Shown here: positions 25,067 to 34,104 of the stretch, piece by piece
How the letters are laid out: every line of letters begins with the position of its first letter
Position numbering within the stretch: position 1 is the stretch's first letter
From: Pedobacter cryophilus
GTDB taxonomy: Bacteria; Bacteroidota; Bacteroidia; Sphingobacteriales; Sphingobacteriaceae
Reading direction: 5' to 3'
Assembly: GCF_005116455.1 (NCBI RefSeq)
Contig: NZ_SWBP01000001.1
Coordinates: 496,001 to 560,000 of the forward strand
Length of the DNA stretch: 64,000 bases
Program-made: the position numbers and the translations under genes
The notes under the pieces: generated by a model
The model's input: the letters and a program-made list of their open reading frames with translations, nothing else
Databases searched by the model: none
Told to the model about the DNA's origin: nothing

Positions 25067-26519
25067 AATTGCCTCTATTACTTGGCCTGCTTGGTCTACT
25101 TTCACTAGTACTTCCTGATGATCTGGAATTCCCACTTTCACTTTTTGCAGGTGCTGATCGCTGACTTTCTACACTTCTGCTTGGTGCAGGCTGACTTCTT
25201 TCTGGCCTGCTGCTGGTTTCAGGTCTTGTTTCTTGCCTTTGTGGTGCTGAACTCCTGCTTTGATCTGCACTACCTTGCGAGGTTGGTCGTTCTGTTCTGG
25301 CTGGAACATCTGAGCGATTAGACCTGCCGGATGGTTGACCATTTGAAACATCAGGCCTTTGACTTCTACTTTCTGAAGTTCTAGAAGGTTGATTATTTCC
25401 ATCAGGTTGAGTTCTTACATCAGGCCTTTGAGATCTGCTATCTGTAGCACTACCGCTCGGTCTTGAACTCCCGGTGTTTCCACTTGCATCTGGTCTTTGA
25501 GAACGATTATCAATTCCTCTATCTGTAGCGCTACCGCTTGGTCTTGAGCTTCCTGTATTTCCACTTGCATCAGGTCTTTGAGAACGATTATCAATTCCTC
25601 TATCTGTAGCACTACCGCTTGGTCTTGAGCTTCCTGTATTTCCACTTGCATCTGGTCTTTGAGTTCTTTGAGCAACAGATCCATTACCATTTCCATTTCT
25701 GTCAATAGAATTATCACTACTTCTACTCGGTCTTGCAGAACTGCTTGCAATAGATTTTGGAGCAGAGCTTCTATCGTCTTTTCTTACATCGGGCCTGTAA
25801 ATGCTAATGGCATCTTTTTCCACTCTAGTAGAACCTGGTCTGATATTATCTGCTATGCGATAAACTGGTACATTTTGTCGGGTTGCTCTTCTAATATCAT
25901 CAGCCCTTGGGCCACTATTATACCTTACGTTTCTGTTTACATATACATTATTAATAATAGTGGTATTGTTAAAGATGTAAACGTTACGCCTTGGTTCCCA
26001 ATACCTGCTGTACGATGGATAATAAATGCACCTTTGTGGTATAAACACCCAATGATTATGAGGCGTATTATATCTTCTGCCAATATTAATGTTGATGTTA
26101 ATTCTTGGTCCTAAAGGTGCCCATCCATAGTAACCACCACCGGTTCTCCAATCTACCCAAGCTGGGCCCCATTCTGTATCTGGTGTCCAAATCCAACCAT
26201 CGTAATCATCATAAAACCATCTTCCGTAATGGAAAGGCGCCCATCCCCATTCATAATCAGAAACCCAAGTATTTCCATACTCTGTCATTGCCCATCTTCC
26301 GTTGGTATAATATGGCCTAAAATCGCTTCCAACATCTGGTCGCCAAACGTAACCATAATCAGGATTGTTAATCCAATCACCATAATAAGATAATTCATCA
26401 TAAAAAACCTGTAAAGAAACGCTCCTGTTAGGGTACGCTTGTACCTTGTTAGAGCCTAAGCTTAGTAATAAGATAAATATTCCAAAAGCCGCTACTGTTT
26501 GATTGATTCTCCTGCTCAT
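25065..26519 (-). CDS. DUF6600-type secreted protein with low-complexity repeat tail
   Basis: This 484-aa protein has a signal peptide (LLSLGSNKVQAYP). Residues 35-150 are rich in Trp, Tyr and Gly with repeated DYGYVWRPDVG, YEWGWAPFHYGRW, YDGWIWTPDTEWGPAW and GYYGWAPLG motifs, as in DUF6600 proteins. The rest is a disordered Ser/Arg/Pro/Gln tail containing three near-identical 27-residue units (QRPDASGNTGSSRPSGSATD core). Such proteins are exported and common in Bacteroidota, with unknown function. The neighbours give no clue. The tail encodes long open frames in other phases, which are shadows. Confidence 0.78.
   Translation of the reverse strand: MSRRINQTVAAFGIFILLLSLGSNKVQAYPNRSVSLQVFYDELSYYGDWINNPDYGYVWRPDVGSDFRPYYTNGRWAMTEYGNTWVSDYEWGWAPFHYGRWFYDDYDGWIWTPDTEWGPAWVDWRTGGGYYGWAPLGPRINININIGRRYNTPHNHWVFIPQRCIYYPSYSRYWEPRRNVYIFNNTTIINNVYVNRNVRYNSGPRADDIRRATRQNVPVYRIADNIRPGSTRVEKDAISIYRPDVRKDDRSSAPKSIASSSARPSRSSDNSIDRNGNGNGSVAQRTQRPDASGNTGSSRPSGSATDRGIDNRSQRPDASGNTGSSRPSGSATDRGIDNRSQRPDASGNTGSSRPSGSATDSRSQRPDVRTQPDGNNQPSRTSESRSQRPDVSNGQPSGRSNRSDVPARTERPTSQGSADQSRSSAPQRQETRPETSSRPERSQPAPSRSVESQRSAPAKSESGNSRSSGSTSESRPSRPSNRGN
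25437..25668 (-). repeat. three tandem 81-bp units inside the DUF6600 gene
   Basis: GAACGATTAT at 25501 and 25582 marks an exact 81-bp period. The three units encode the 27-residue QRPDASGNTGSSRPSGSATDRGIDN-type repeat and differ at only a few bases, indicating recent expansion. The period is a multiple of three, so copy-number changes keep the frame. Confidence 0.85.
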
Positions 26520-26785
26520 GTTTTTCTTCTTTTAAAAACTAAATATTCTGTTAAATAACGCTCTCAATATTATTTTTAATACTCTGCTATTCTTAAATTA
26601 TGTAACATAATCGAAACACAATTTTGCATTTAAGCATATTTATAAATTATAATATTGATATAAGAACAAGTCTCAAATTAAATGAGTTCTATAAGTATAG
26701 ACGATATCCATTTTAAAAAGGTGTCAACAAATTTTTAGATTTTACAATTTGAATTATTTTAAAACCAAATGGTTTACTTTGTAAC

Positions 26786-27499
26786 ATGATAAAAGGTACT
26801 TTATATCTGATTCCGGTGGTAATGGCCGAAGGAGCCGAGAGCAAATCTTTAACTCCTTACCTTCAGGCAACCATTAATCAAATCAAAGAATACATTGTTG
26901 AGAACGAAAAAACCGCTAGACGTTGTTTAAAAGAAGCCGGTTTACAAACCAAACAAAGCGAGCTTATTATTCATGATTATGGAAAACATCAGCGTGGCGG
27001 CAGTATAGCCGAGTATTTTGAAGGCTTAGAAGCCGGAAATGATGTTGGATTAATGAGTGAAGCTGGTTGCCCTGGAGTTGCTGACCCCGGTGCCGAAATT
27101 GTTGCAGAAGCGCACAAAAGGAATATAAAAGTTGTGCCTTTGGTGGGCCCGAGTTCTATTTTATTGGCTTTAATGGCTTCGGGTTTTAACGGACAAAGTT
27201 TTGCTTTTCATGGCTATTTACCCATTGATAAAATGGATAGATCTAAAAAAATTAAAGATTTGGAAGGTTTTGCCGAAAGATTTAAGCAAACCCAAATATT
27301 TATGGAAACGCCTTTTAGAAATAACCCTATGTTGGATGAAATTCTAAGAAGTTGTAGAAATGACACTAAATTATGTATTGCCAGCAATCTTACTGCTGCT
27401 GATGAGTTTGTACAAACTAAAACTATTGGCGATTGGAAAAAAGCACAACCAGATTTACATAAACAGCCTACTATTTTTGTTTTGTATAGAACACGATGA
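26786..27499 (+). CDS. RsmI-like SAM-dependent methyltransferase (tetrapyrrole methylase fold)
   Basis: This 237-aa protein starts with GTLYLIPVV, like RsmI (16S rRNA C1402 ribose methyltransferase), and has GNDVGLMSEAGCPGVADPG and VVPLVGPSSILLALMASG, the cofactor-binding segments of the tetrapyrrole methylase fold, plus FMETPFRNNPMLDEIL. It lacks the usual PIGNLxDI segment after the first strand, having AEGAESKSL instead. It therefore belongs to the second, shorter Bacteroidota RsmI-like group whose substrate is uncertain. Its stop overlaps the start of the next gene (ATGA), so the two are translationally coupled. Confidence 0.82.
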   Translation: MIKGTLYLIPVVMAEGAESKSLTPYLQATINQIKEYIVENEKTARRCLKEAGLQTKQSELIIHDYGKHQRGGSIAEYFEGLEAGNDVGLMSEAGCPGVADPGAEIVAEAHKRNIKVVPLVGPSSILLALMASGFNGQSFAFHGYLPIDKMDRSKKIKDLEGFAERFKQTQIFMETPFRNNPMLDEILRSCRNDTKLCIASNLTAADEFVQTKTIGDWKKAQPDLHKQPTIFVLYRTR

Positions 27500-28557
27500 G
27501 AATTCCTTCTAGTTCATCAATTCTAATATCGGGGATAAACCCAGTTTCTTTAGCTTTTGCAAGTATTTTAAGTACTTGTGGGGTTAAAGTTTTAGTGGTT
27601 GATGAATGGAAACCAGTAGCATTTGGTATTGCAGAAATTACCCTAGATAATTATAGTTTTGAATTGCTACAGCACATTGGTTTTGAATTAGAAACCAATA
27701 TGAAACCTAAAATTAATGCGGCTGATTTTGTTAAGCAAAGCCTAAAGGTTTTGGCAACTAATCTTTGTAGTGTGATTTGGGATACCCAGGTATCATCAAA
27801 ACCAAAAGCATCTTCTCAAATTTATAGGTTAAAACACGAGAACGAAATTTTTGAACACCAAAGCCAATACTTTTATACTACACATGATTTGTTATCAAAT
27901 CAAACTCAATCCATTTTAAATTTTAGAAATATTTTTGCTTTGGCCTGGCGCTTAATTGGTGTTTTAAACAACAATTTGGATCAAAAAATATTAGAATCTT
28001 ACCCTAAAGAAGTAGACCTTTTAAAAGAACAATTTGATATTTTTAATAGTTCGAAAAAGCAATTTCATAAAGTAATTCAGCAATTATTTAGCTCAAAAAA
28101 GCGAGAACTTAATTTGGTTGACAGTAAAATTAGTTTGCATTTAAGTCAGCATAGAAATATTGAAGCTGGTGATTTACTCCCCGATTTAAATTTTTATGAC
28201 GAGCAGCTTCAAACAGAATCCTCTCTTTATAAATGGTGTAACTATCGCCATTTTTCTGTTTTTATGTTTGGCTATTTAACACCCAGCCATCTGTTTACCA
28301 TTGCTAAATGGCTACAGTTAAACTATGCTGTACAATTATTTTATTTGCCACCAAGCGAGAGAAATCAACCCGTTTTTGATACTTTTCAAATATTAACAGG
28401 AGAAAGAAAAACCTTGATTATTAGGCCTGATAGATACATTGGACTAATTAGCGATTCTATTGATATAGACATTATAGATAATTACCTCAAAAGCATTATC
28501 ATGATGAAAGCAAAAGACCCTTTACAACCAAAAGAATCAAAAGGCCTAGATAATTAA
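27496..28557 (+). CDS. degenerate FAD-dependent aromatic monooxygenase-like protein
   Basis: This 353-aa protein looks like a shortened flavin monooxygenase of the PheA/TfdB type. The N-terminal Rossmann strand-helix (SILISGINPVSLAFASIL) keeps the pattern but loses two glycines of GxGxxG (it reads G-I-N-P-V-S). The second FAD region is reduced to HDLLSNQTQSILNF followed by the well-kept NIFALAWRLIGVLNN and SYPKEVDLLKEQF. The C-terminus resembles the thioredoxin-like tail (KTLIIRPDRYIGLISD). Much of the substrate domain is missing (about 540 aa in family members). FAD binding is doubtful. It may be a structural or repurposed homolog, coupled to the upstream methyltransferase gene. Confidence 0.6.
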   Translation: MRIPSSSSILISGINPVSLAFASILSTCGVKVLVVDEWKPVAFGIAEITLDNYSFELLQHIGFELETNMKPKINAADFVKQSLKVLATNLCSVIWDTQVSSKPKASSQIYRLKHENEIFEHQSQYFYTTHDLLSNQTQSILNFRNIFALAWRLIGVLNNNLDQKILESYPKEVDLLKEQFDIFNSSKKQFHKVIQQLFSSKKRELNLVDSKISLHLSQHRNIEAGDLLPDLNFYDEQLQTESSLYKWCNYRHFSVFMFGYLTPSHLFTIAKWLQLNYAVQLFYLPPSERNQPVFDTFQILTGERKTLIIRPDRYIGLISDSIDIDIIDNYLKSIIMMKAKDPLQPKESKGLDN

Positions 28558-28745
28558 TGCAAAAGTCTTTTAATTAACATGATAATTAATAATAAAATTA
28601 ACATGAAAATATACGCTAATGGCTTAGCAAAATTGAGTGTCCAGCCAAATAAAGAATTAGCTTTTGGAGCAATTAAATTCTCATCATCAGGGTTAAAATA
28701 AAATATTCCCCACTTATATTTAGATTGATCTGGTTTATTATCCAT
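28554..28745 (-). CDS. DUF5808 family small membrane protein
   Basis: This 63-aa protein has an N-terminal cytosolic part (YKWGIFYFNPDDENLIAPKA) and a C-terminal transmembrane helix (PLAYIFMLILLLIIMLIKRLL). The WGIFYFNPDDxxxxxPK and GWTLNFAxP motifs are those of DUF5808. Function is unknown. It lies 5 bp downstream of miaE and is convergent with the FAD-like gene, overlapping its stop codon by 4 bp. Confidence 0.75.
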   Translation of the reverse strand: MDNKPDQSKYKWGIFYFNPDDENLIAPKANSLFGWTLNFAKPLAYIFMLILLLIIMLIKRLLH

Positions 28746-28750
28746 TTTAA

Positions 28751-29359
28751 TTAGCCATGTATAGTTTCGGCTTTGCCGTAATTTTGTATCACTTTGCCTT
28801 CATAATCTAACCATTCTTGCCAGCGCTTTTCTACATCAATGCCTTCGCCGTATTTGCGGGCCAAACCAATAAAAAGGGTATAATGTGTGGCTTCAGAAAT
28901 CATAAGCTCATGATAGAATTCTGATAGCTCTTTATCATCTACATACTCAGAAAGCACTTTAAATCTTTCGCAACTGCGGGCTTCAATCATGGCGGCTAAT
29001 AAAAGCCTGTCAACCATGCTTTCTGTTCTTTTAGATTCGCCACCGCCACGTTTTAAAAATTTAATGAGTTCGTTTACGTAATTGTCTTTACGTTCTAAAC
29101 CTAAAGTATAACCGCGTTTAATAATAATTGCATGCACTCGCTTAAAATGATCCATTTCCTCTTTTACCAATTCGGCCATTTCTTGAACCAGCTCAGCAAT
29201 ATTTGGGTTTTGAATAATTAGCGTAATGGCATTAGTCGCCGCTTTTTGCTCGCAATAAGCATGATCTGTTAATATTTCTTCGATGTTACTTTCTACTACG
29301 TTTTTTACCCAAAAAGGATCGGTAGGCAGTTGAAGTTTAAACATGGTTTTCTCGCTCAT
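28751..29359 (-). CDS. miaE: tRNA-(ms2io6A37)-hydroxylase
   Basis: This 202-aa ferritin-like diiron protein carries metal-ligand patterns (DHAYCEQKAATNAI, EEMDHFKRVHAI, EARSCERFKVLSEY, SEATHYTLF) typical of MiaE. The enzyme hydroxylates the isopentenyl side chain of 2-methylthio-N6-isopentenyl-adenosine at position 37 of tRNAs using oxygen. All expected Glu and His ligands appear present. A TAATTTTG sequence upstream (29371-29364 on the minus strand) resembles the Bacteroidota -7 element. It is followed by the DUF5808 gene. Confidence 0.9.
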   Translation of the reverse strand: MSEKTMFKLQLPTDPFWVKNVVESNIEEILTDHAYCEQKAATNAITLIIQNPNIAELVQEMAELVKEEMDHFKRVHAIIIKRGYTLGLERKDNYVNELIKFLKRGGGESKRTESMVDRLLLAAMIEARSCERFKVLSEYVDDKELSEFYHELMISEATHYTLFIGLARKYGEGIDVEKRWQEWLDYEGKVIQNYGKAETIHG

Positions 29360-29448
29360 AGTGCAAAATTAACTTATTTGGACAAAATTTGTTTTCAAAA
29401 AGTATAATAGCTATTGATTTATAATTTTTTAGAAGAACACCCTCAATG

Positions 29449-30021
29449 CTACTTATACAAGCTTTTACTATCAATAAAATCAATCACTTTATCAGGAAGG
29501 AAGAATTGTACGTTTTTATCATCGGCAATGGCTTTTCTAATAAATGTAGAGGAAAGCTCCATTAAAGGTGTTTTGGTGATGGTAACAGACGAGTGGTTTT
29601 GTAATTCTTCATTCTCAAATCCTGGCCTTGGGTAAATATAAATGTGGTAATCTCTTAAAATCAATTCGTAATTTTTCCACTTCTTTAATGATTTTAAATT
29701 ATCGGCACCCATAATTAAGATGAACTCATGTTCTGGATAAAGTTCTCTTAAATAAGTGAGCGTATCTATGGTGTAAGATGGCTGTGGAAGTTTTAATTCT
29801 ACATCACTCACCACAATGTTTTCAGCTTCTTCAATGGCTAGTTTTGCCATCTCTAATCGGTCATAAACCTGTATTAAATCTTTTTTTTCTTTTAATGGAT
29901 TATGAGGCGAAACTACTAACCAAACTTTATCTAAACTGGTGTGGTTTGCCATGTAGTTGGCAATAATTAAATGCCCAATATGGATGGGATTAAATGAACC
30001 GAAAAATAAACCAATTTTCAT
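29449..30021 (-). CDS. nadD: nicotinate-nucleotide adenylyltransferase
   Basis: This 190-aa protein has the nucleotidyltransferase motif GLFFGSFNPIHIGHL (GxFxPxHxGH) at the N-terminus and the C-terminal STFIRKA (ISSTxIR type), with MGADNLKSLKKWKNYE between them. It makes deamido-NAD from nicotinate mononucleotide in NAD synthesis. It lies 10 bp downstream of the MscS gene in a string of minus-strand housekeeping genes. Its length and motifs are those of a full enzyme. Confidence 0.95.
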   Translation of the reverse strand: MKIGLFFGSFNPIHIGHLIIANYMANHTSLDKVWLVVSPHNPLKEKKDLIQVYDRLEMAKLAIEEAENIVVSDVELKLPQPSYTIDTLTYLRELYPEHEFILIMGADNLKSLKKWKNYELILRDYHIYIYPRPGFENEELQNHSSVTITKTPLMELSSTFIRKAIADDKNVQFFLPDKVIDFIDSKSLYK

Positions 30022-30031
30022 GTTTAGATCA

Positions 30032-32524
30032 TTAAATTATTGGTTTAATCAACTCTGATTTGTCATCAACTTCTTTAGGTTGTTCCGACTTTTCATCTTT
30101 GAGAAAATTTTCTTTCAAATACACATTTACATCTCTTTGTGGGAACGGAATTTTAATTTCTTGCTTATAAAATTCCTCATAAATGGAACTCATTAAAATA
30201 CTTCGCACTCGCAACCAATCATCAATATCACTTACCCAGCAAAGAACTTTAAAGTTTAGGGAACTATCGGCAAAATCATTCAATAGAATAAGTGGCGCAG
30301 GTATTTTCATTACCTCGGCATTAGCCTCTACAATATCTTTAAAAATGCTTTTCACTTTTTCTATATCTGTACCGTAAGCTACCCCAACCTCTAAAGATAT
30401 TCTTTTGTGGTTATTACTTAATGTCCAGTTGATGAGGTTTTGCGAGAGTAAATCGCCGTTAGGCACAATTACTTCTGAGCCATCTAAAGTTAAAATTTTA
30501 CTTGCCCTTAAACCCATAGAGCGAACCGTACCGGTTTTATCACCCACTTCAATTAAATCTCCAACCTGAATAGGTTTTTCAAACACCATCACCAAGCCAG
30601 ATACCACATTGTTTACAATATTTTGCAACCCAAAACCAATACCTACTCCTAAAGCTCCTAAAATAATGGTTATTTTATCTGTCGGCACACCCGATGCGGC
30701 AATAGCGATTAAAAACCCTATAATCCAAATAGATAACCTTACCAATAAAAGAGAAGATCCGTATTTTACTTTTCGAGTTTTTTTAGACGATTGTTCATCG
30801 GCAAATTCAAAGAAATAACTGACTACCCTAGCTATTATAGTAGCAATATAAATAATGAATAGGAATAGGATAAACCCTCCAAAAGTAAATGAGGTGCTGC
30901 CAATTTTTCTAACCTCTAATAAAAATTCTTTGGTGGCATCATAAATATTATCAAAGATGCCTAGGTTTTGGGTGAAGAAGATAAAAAGCAACCCAAAAGA
31001 CAAAAACCTTAAGAAATTACCAATTCTGTTTTTTAGGTTCTTAAAATCTAAATAAGATGAAATGGTATTGATTTGAATTTTACCCACTTCCATTTGTAAG
31101 TAAATAGCTTCGGTAATAATTTTCACAAAAATGAATAAGCTATAACCTTCTATTAAGGTGAAAATAGCTGTAGTAGTGGCAATTTTAGATAAGCTGTATC
31201 GCCCAAAAACATTAGTAACAAGTGATGATGCTAATAAAATAAAATAGATCACTAAAAGGTATTTTCCCCGGGTTTGATTCTCTTTTGGAATGCTTTGCCA
31301 ATGCCTTTTATAATACCAAATAGAAAAAGTTAAGAGCATGGCAGTAAGTAAAAAGAAAACTAATCTTTCTGATACAAAAACTCCAAAATATAAATTTACA
31401 ATGCTAAAGAAAAGCAGGAATGGAAATAGAAACAGCCAGCATTTGATGAATACTTTAGAGTAGATTTTTCTAATTAAAATACCTACGCAAACCATCAATA
31501 CAATTAAATAAATCTGATTTAAAATAATAGGTGGGTGGTAGTAAAAAAACGGACCAATGGTACAGGTTACAGCTAAAGCCGCTACTTTGGGGTACCTTGA
31601 AGTAAGCATAGCCTGCTTAAAAATACTAATGGCTGACGGGTTATCCTTTAAAATGGTATTTCTATTTTTGGTTAACCACAACGCTATAAGAAGAAACAGA
31701 AAGAAATTGATGAGATGTACTTTGTAACTGTATTTTAAATAATAAGCTAATATTCTAAAATTAACAACTACTGTTCGTAGTAAAGTATCTTTAAGCTCAC
31801 TAAAAAAATTTTCAGTTTTAAGCTCCCACAAATAATCATATTCCTTTGTAAAAGTCCTTACACTAAGTAGTTTTAAGCCTGTTTTTATTTGCTCATTAAA
31901 CTCTATAGATTGCACTTGCGCTGCCGAAACCCTGCTTTGTAAAAATCCAATATTTAAAATGGCCTTGGTACTTAGGGAATCTAAACGAAACCATTTACTC
32001 CCTAAAGAATTTACCCTACTAAAAAACCGTTCTCGTAGAGCAGAATCGGCAGGTAAATTTTTAAAAGTAGAATCAGTAGTTAAGCCGCAAAGGGTTTCTT
32101 GCATGGCTATTAAAGAAGTATTGTAAATGGTCAATTCATTTTCCCATTTATCAAGCTGCTTTTGAGAAGTAGCAAAATAATCTTTAAACGTTGATAGGTA
32201 CCTCAAAGTGATGGCGTTACCATCAAAAGAGTTGTTTTTTAACCTCAATTGCATGGCTTCAATCTCTGGCAAACCCGCACTAATTTCTAAGGTATCAAAG
32301 CCGTTATTAAGCTGCGTATTTATTTTGTTAAACTGATCTGCATAATAATCAACCCTTTGAATGAGGGCATTAAAAGAAGTATCGGCAGAGCCGACTGTGG
32401 TAGCAGAAGAGGTAGTGTTTTTGTTTTCTTTGCTGGTCTTAAAAATAGAATCTTTAAGATTTTGCCCATAGATTGGAGAACCTAAAATGTATAAAAACAA
32501 TAACAGACAAAAACGTTTATACAT
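30032..32524 (-). CDS. MscS-family mechanosensitive channel with large N-terminal region
   Basis: This 830-aa protein has a signal peptide and a periplasmic alpha-helical region of about 240 residues. Several transmembrane helices follow (about residues 265-600), then the conserved MscS pore and beta domain (GALGVGIGFGLQNIVNNVVSGLVMVFEKPIQVGDLIEVG, GTVRSMGLRASKI, VPNGDLLSQNLINWT). It is larger than E. coli MscS and resembles MscK/MscM-type channels that release solutes on hypo-osmotic shock. It sits between gmk and nadD. The gating range cannot be read from sequence. Confidence 0.93.
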   Translation of the reverse strand: MYKRFCLLLFLYILGSPIYGQNLKDSIFKTSKENKNTTSSATTVGSADTSFNALIQRVDYYADQFNKINTQLNNGFDTLEISAGLPEIEAMQLRLKNNSFDGNAITLRYLSTFKDYFATSQKQLDKWENELTIYNTSLIAMQETLCGLTTDSTFKNLPADSALRERFFSRVNSLGSKWFRLDSLSTKAILNIGFLQSRVSAAQVQSIEFNEQIKTGLKLLSVRTFTKEYDYLWELKTENFFSELKDTLLRTVVVNFRILAYYLKYSYKVHLINFFLFLLIALWLTKNRNTILKDNPSAISIFKQAMLTSRYPKVAALAVTCTIGPFFYYHPPIILNQIYLIVLMVCVGILIRKIYSKVFIKCWLFLFPFLLFFSIVNLYFGVFVSERLVFFLLTAMLLTFSIWYYKRHWQSIPKENQTRGKYLLVIYFILLASSLVTNVFGRYSLSKIATTTAIFTLIEGYSLFIFVKIITEAIYLQMEVGKIQINTISSYLDFKNLKNRIGNFLRFLSFGLLFIFFTQNLGIFDNIYDATKEFLLEVRKIGSTSFTFGGFILFLFIIYIATIIARVVSYFFEFADEQSSKKTRKVKYGSSLLLVRLSIWIIGFLIAIAASGVPTDKITIILGALGVGIGFGLQNIVNNVVSGLVMVFEKPIQVGDLIEVGDKTGTVRSMGLRASKILTLDGSEVIVPNGDLLSQNLINWTLSNNHKRISLEVGVAYGTDIEKVKSIFKDIVEANAEVMKIPAPLILLNDFADSSLNFKVLCWVSDIDDWLRVRSILMSSIYEEFYKQEIKIPFPQRDVNVYLKENFLKDEKSEQPKEVDDKSELIKPII

Positions 32525-32565
32525 TTTAAATGAACTTATTAGAAATTTAAATTAAAGAAAAATAA

Positions 32566-33144
32566 TTAGTCTTTCTTATTCATAAAGTTTAAAACCAAAT
32601 CTTCTGCTTGTGAGCAAGCGGTATGAAGATCATCATTTTTTAAAATCACATCAAATTTTGGGGCATAAGCCAATTCTTTGGCTGCCTTATTAATTCTTTC
32701 AATAATTTTTTCGTCAGAATCTGTACCTCTACCTTTCAACCGCTCTATTAAAACCTCTAAAGAAGGTGGTTGTACAAATATGGCCAAGGCATTTTCTTCA
32801 TATTTCTTTTTAAGTCTTAAGCCACCTTCCACATCTAAATCAAAAATTACCGATTTCCCTTCGTTCCAAATTCTTTCTATTTCACTGTGTAAAGTGCCAT
32901 AAAAAGTACCAGAATAAACTTCTTCAAACTCCACAAACTCATGCTTTGCCACTTTATGCAAAAACTCGTCTTTAGAGATAAAATAATAATCTTTATTGTG
33001 TTGCTCATCTCCCCGGGCCTGCCTGGTGGTTGCAGAAATAGAAAATGCAATTTTATCAGGAAATGTTTTTAACAGATGTTGTACTATGGTGGTTTTACCG
33101 GCACCCGATGGTGCAGAAAATATAATGAGTTTCCCTTTTTTCAT
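32566..33144 (-). CDS. gmk: guanylate kinase
   Basis: This 192-aa protein starts with KGKLIIFSAPSGAGKTTI (P-loop). It has SATTRQARGDEQHNKDYYFI (GMP-binding), FVEFEEVYSGTFYGT and FDLDVEGGLRLKK. It phosphorylates GMP to GDP. It follows yicC by 66 bp; this yicC-gmk order is common in bacteria. The short gap contains repeated CTTAAAGC/CTTAAGCC phrases but no clear gene. Confidence 0.97.
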   Translation of the reverse strand: MKKGKLIIFSAPSGAGKTTIVQHLLKTFPDKIAFSISATTRQARGDEQHNKDYYFISKDEFLHKVAKHEFVEFEEVYSGTFYGTLHSEIERIWNEGKSVIFDLDVEGGLRLKKKYEENALAIFVQPPSLEVLIERLKGRGTDSDEKIIERINKAAKELAYAPKFDVILKNDDLHTACSQAEDLVLNFMNKKD

Positions 33145-33210
33145 TCTTAAAAGCTAATGCTTAAAGCTGAATCTTAAAGCCTTTTGCCTTAAGCCTTCTT
33201 ACCTTAAGCC

Positions 33211-34086
33211 TTATAGTACGTTTAACAGTTGTTCTTTAATTTTTTCTAATTCTTCTTTCATCCCAACTACATAACGCTGAATGTTGGCATCGTTAGCTTT
33301 AGAACCCATGGTATTAATTTCTCTTCCAATTTCTTGGGATATGAAACCTAGTTTTTTGCCGTTGGCATCTTTATCCATTAGGGTTTCTACAAAGTAATTG
33401 CAATGGCTTTTTAGCCTTACTTTTTCTTCGGTAATATCTAATTTATCGATATAATAAATCAACTCTTGCTCTAACCTGTTTTGATCTACGTTTTCTGCCC
33501 CTACAGCAGTAGCAAGCATATTATTTAATTTTTCTTTTATAGCAGGCACACGGTTTGGCTCGTCTCTTTCTACTAAGCTCATTAAATGTAAAATGCCCTC
33601 TATTCTAGAAATTAAATCAATTTCTAAAACCCGACCTTCATCTGCTCTAAATTGTTGGAAATTTTTAATAGCTTGATAAAAAGTTTCTAGCATTTGTTTC
33701 CACTCGTCTTCAGAAACAGCGTTTTCATCATATTTTACCACTTCGGGTAAACTTACCGCTATTGACATTAAATCCCCACTGTTTTCTCCTAATTCTTGAG
33801 CAGCAGTTTTTAATTCGGTAAAATAATGCTTTAATAAATCTTTATTGATTGAGGCGGCTTTTGTACCTGCATCATTAGTTTCTGAAGTAACAGAAAGCAT
33901 TACTTTTCCTCTTTCTATCAGTTTGCTACATTCGGTTCTTAAGAAAAACTCTTTGTCTGAAAACGCTTTGGGCAGTTTAATATTGAGTTCTAAAAATTTG
34001 CTGTTTAGCGATTTTATTTCTACGGTGTATTTTCCGTTATCGAGATCTTTGATACTGGACCCGTATCCCGTCATGGATTTAATCAT
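33211..34086 (-). CDS. yicC: YicC family endoribonuclease-like protein
   Basis: This 291-aa protein begins MIKSMTGYGSS, the family signature, at the ATG at 34086; an upstream TTG at 34092 is less likely. It ends in the conserved EIGREINTMGSKANDANIQRYVVGMKEELEKIKEQLLNV. YicC proteins are stress-linked RNA-binding or RNase proteins. It is followed by gmk and preceded by a plsC-like gene 18 bp upstream, so the three may be one transcript. The symbol rests on family membership. Confidence 0.93.
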   Translation of the reverse strand: MIKSMTGYGSSIKDLDNGKYTVEIKSLNSKFLELNIKLPKAFSDKEFFLRTECSKLIERGKVMLSVTSETNDAGTKAASINKDLLKHYFTELKTAAQELGENSGDLMSIAVSLPEVVKYDENAVSEDEWKQMLETFYQAIKNFQQFRADEGRVLEIDLISRIEGILHLMSLVERDEPNRVPAIKEKLNNMLATAVGAENVDQNRLEQELIYYIDKLDITEEKVRLKSHCNYFVETLMDKDANGKKLGFISQEIGREINTMGSKANDANIQRYVVGMKEELEKIKEQLLNVL

Positions 34087-34104
34087 TTGCAAAGATAAAA
34101 TTTA

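Noticed and set aside
25415-26320. Several open frames on both strands inside the DUF6600 gene
   Set aside because: They are phase shadows of a repetitive Ser/Arg/Pro-rich gene and have no start context or recognisable motif.
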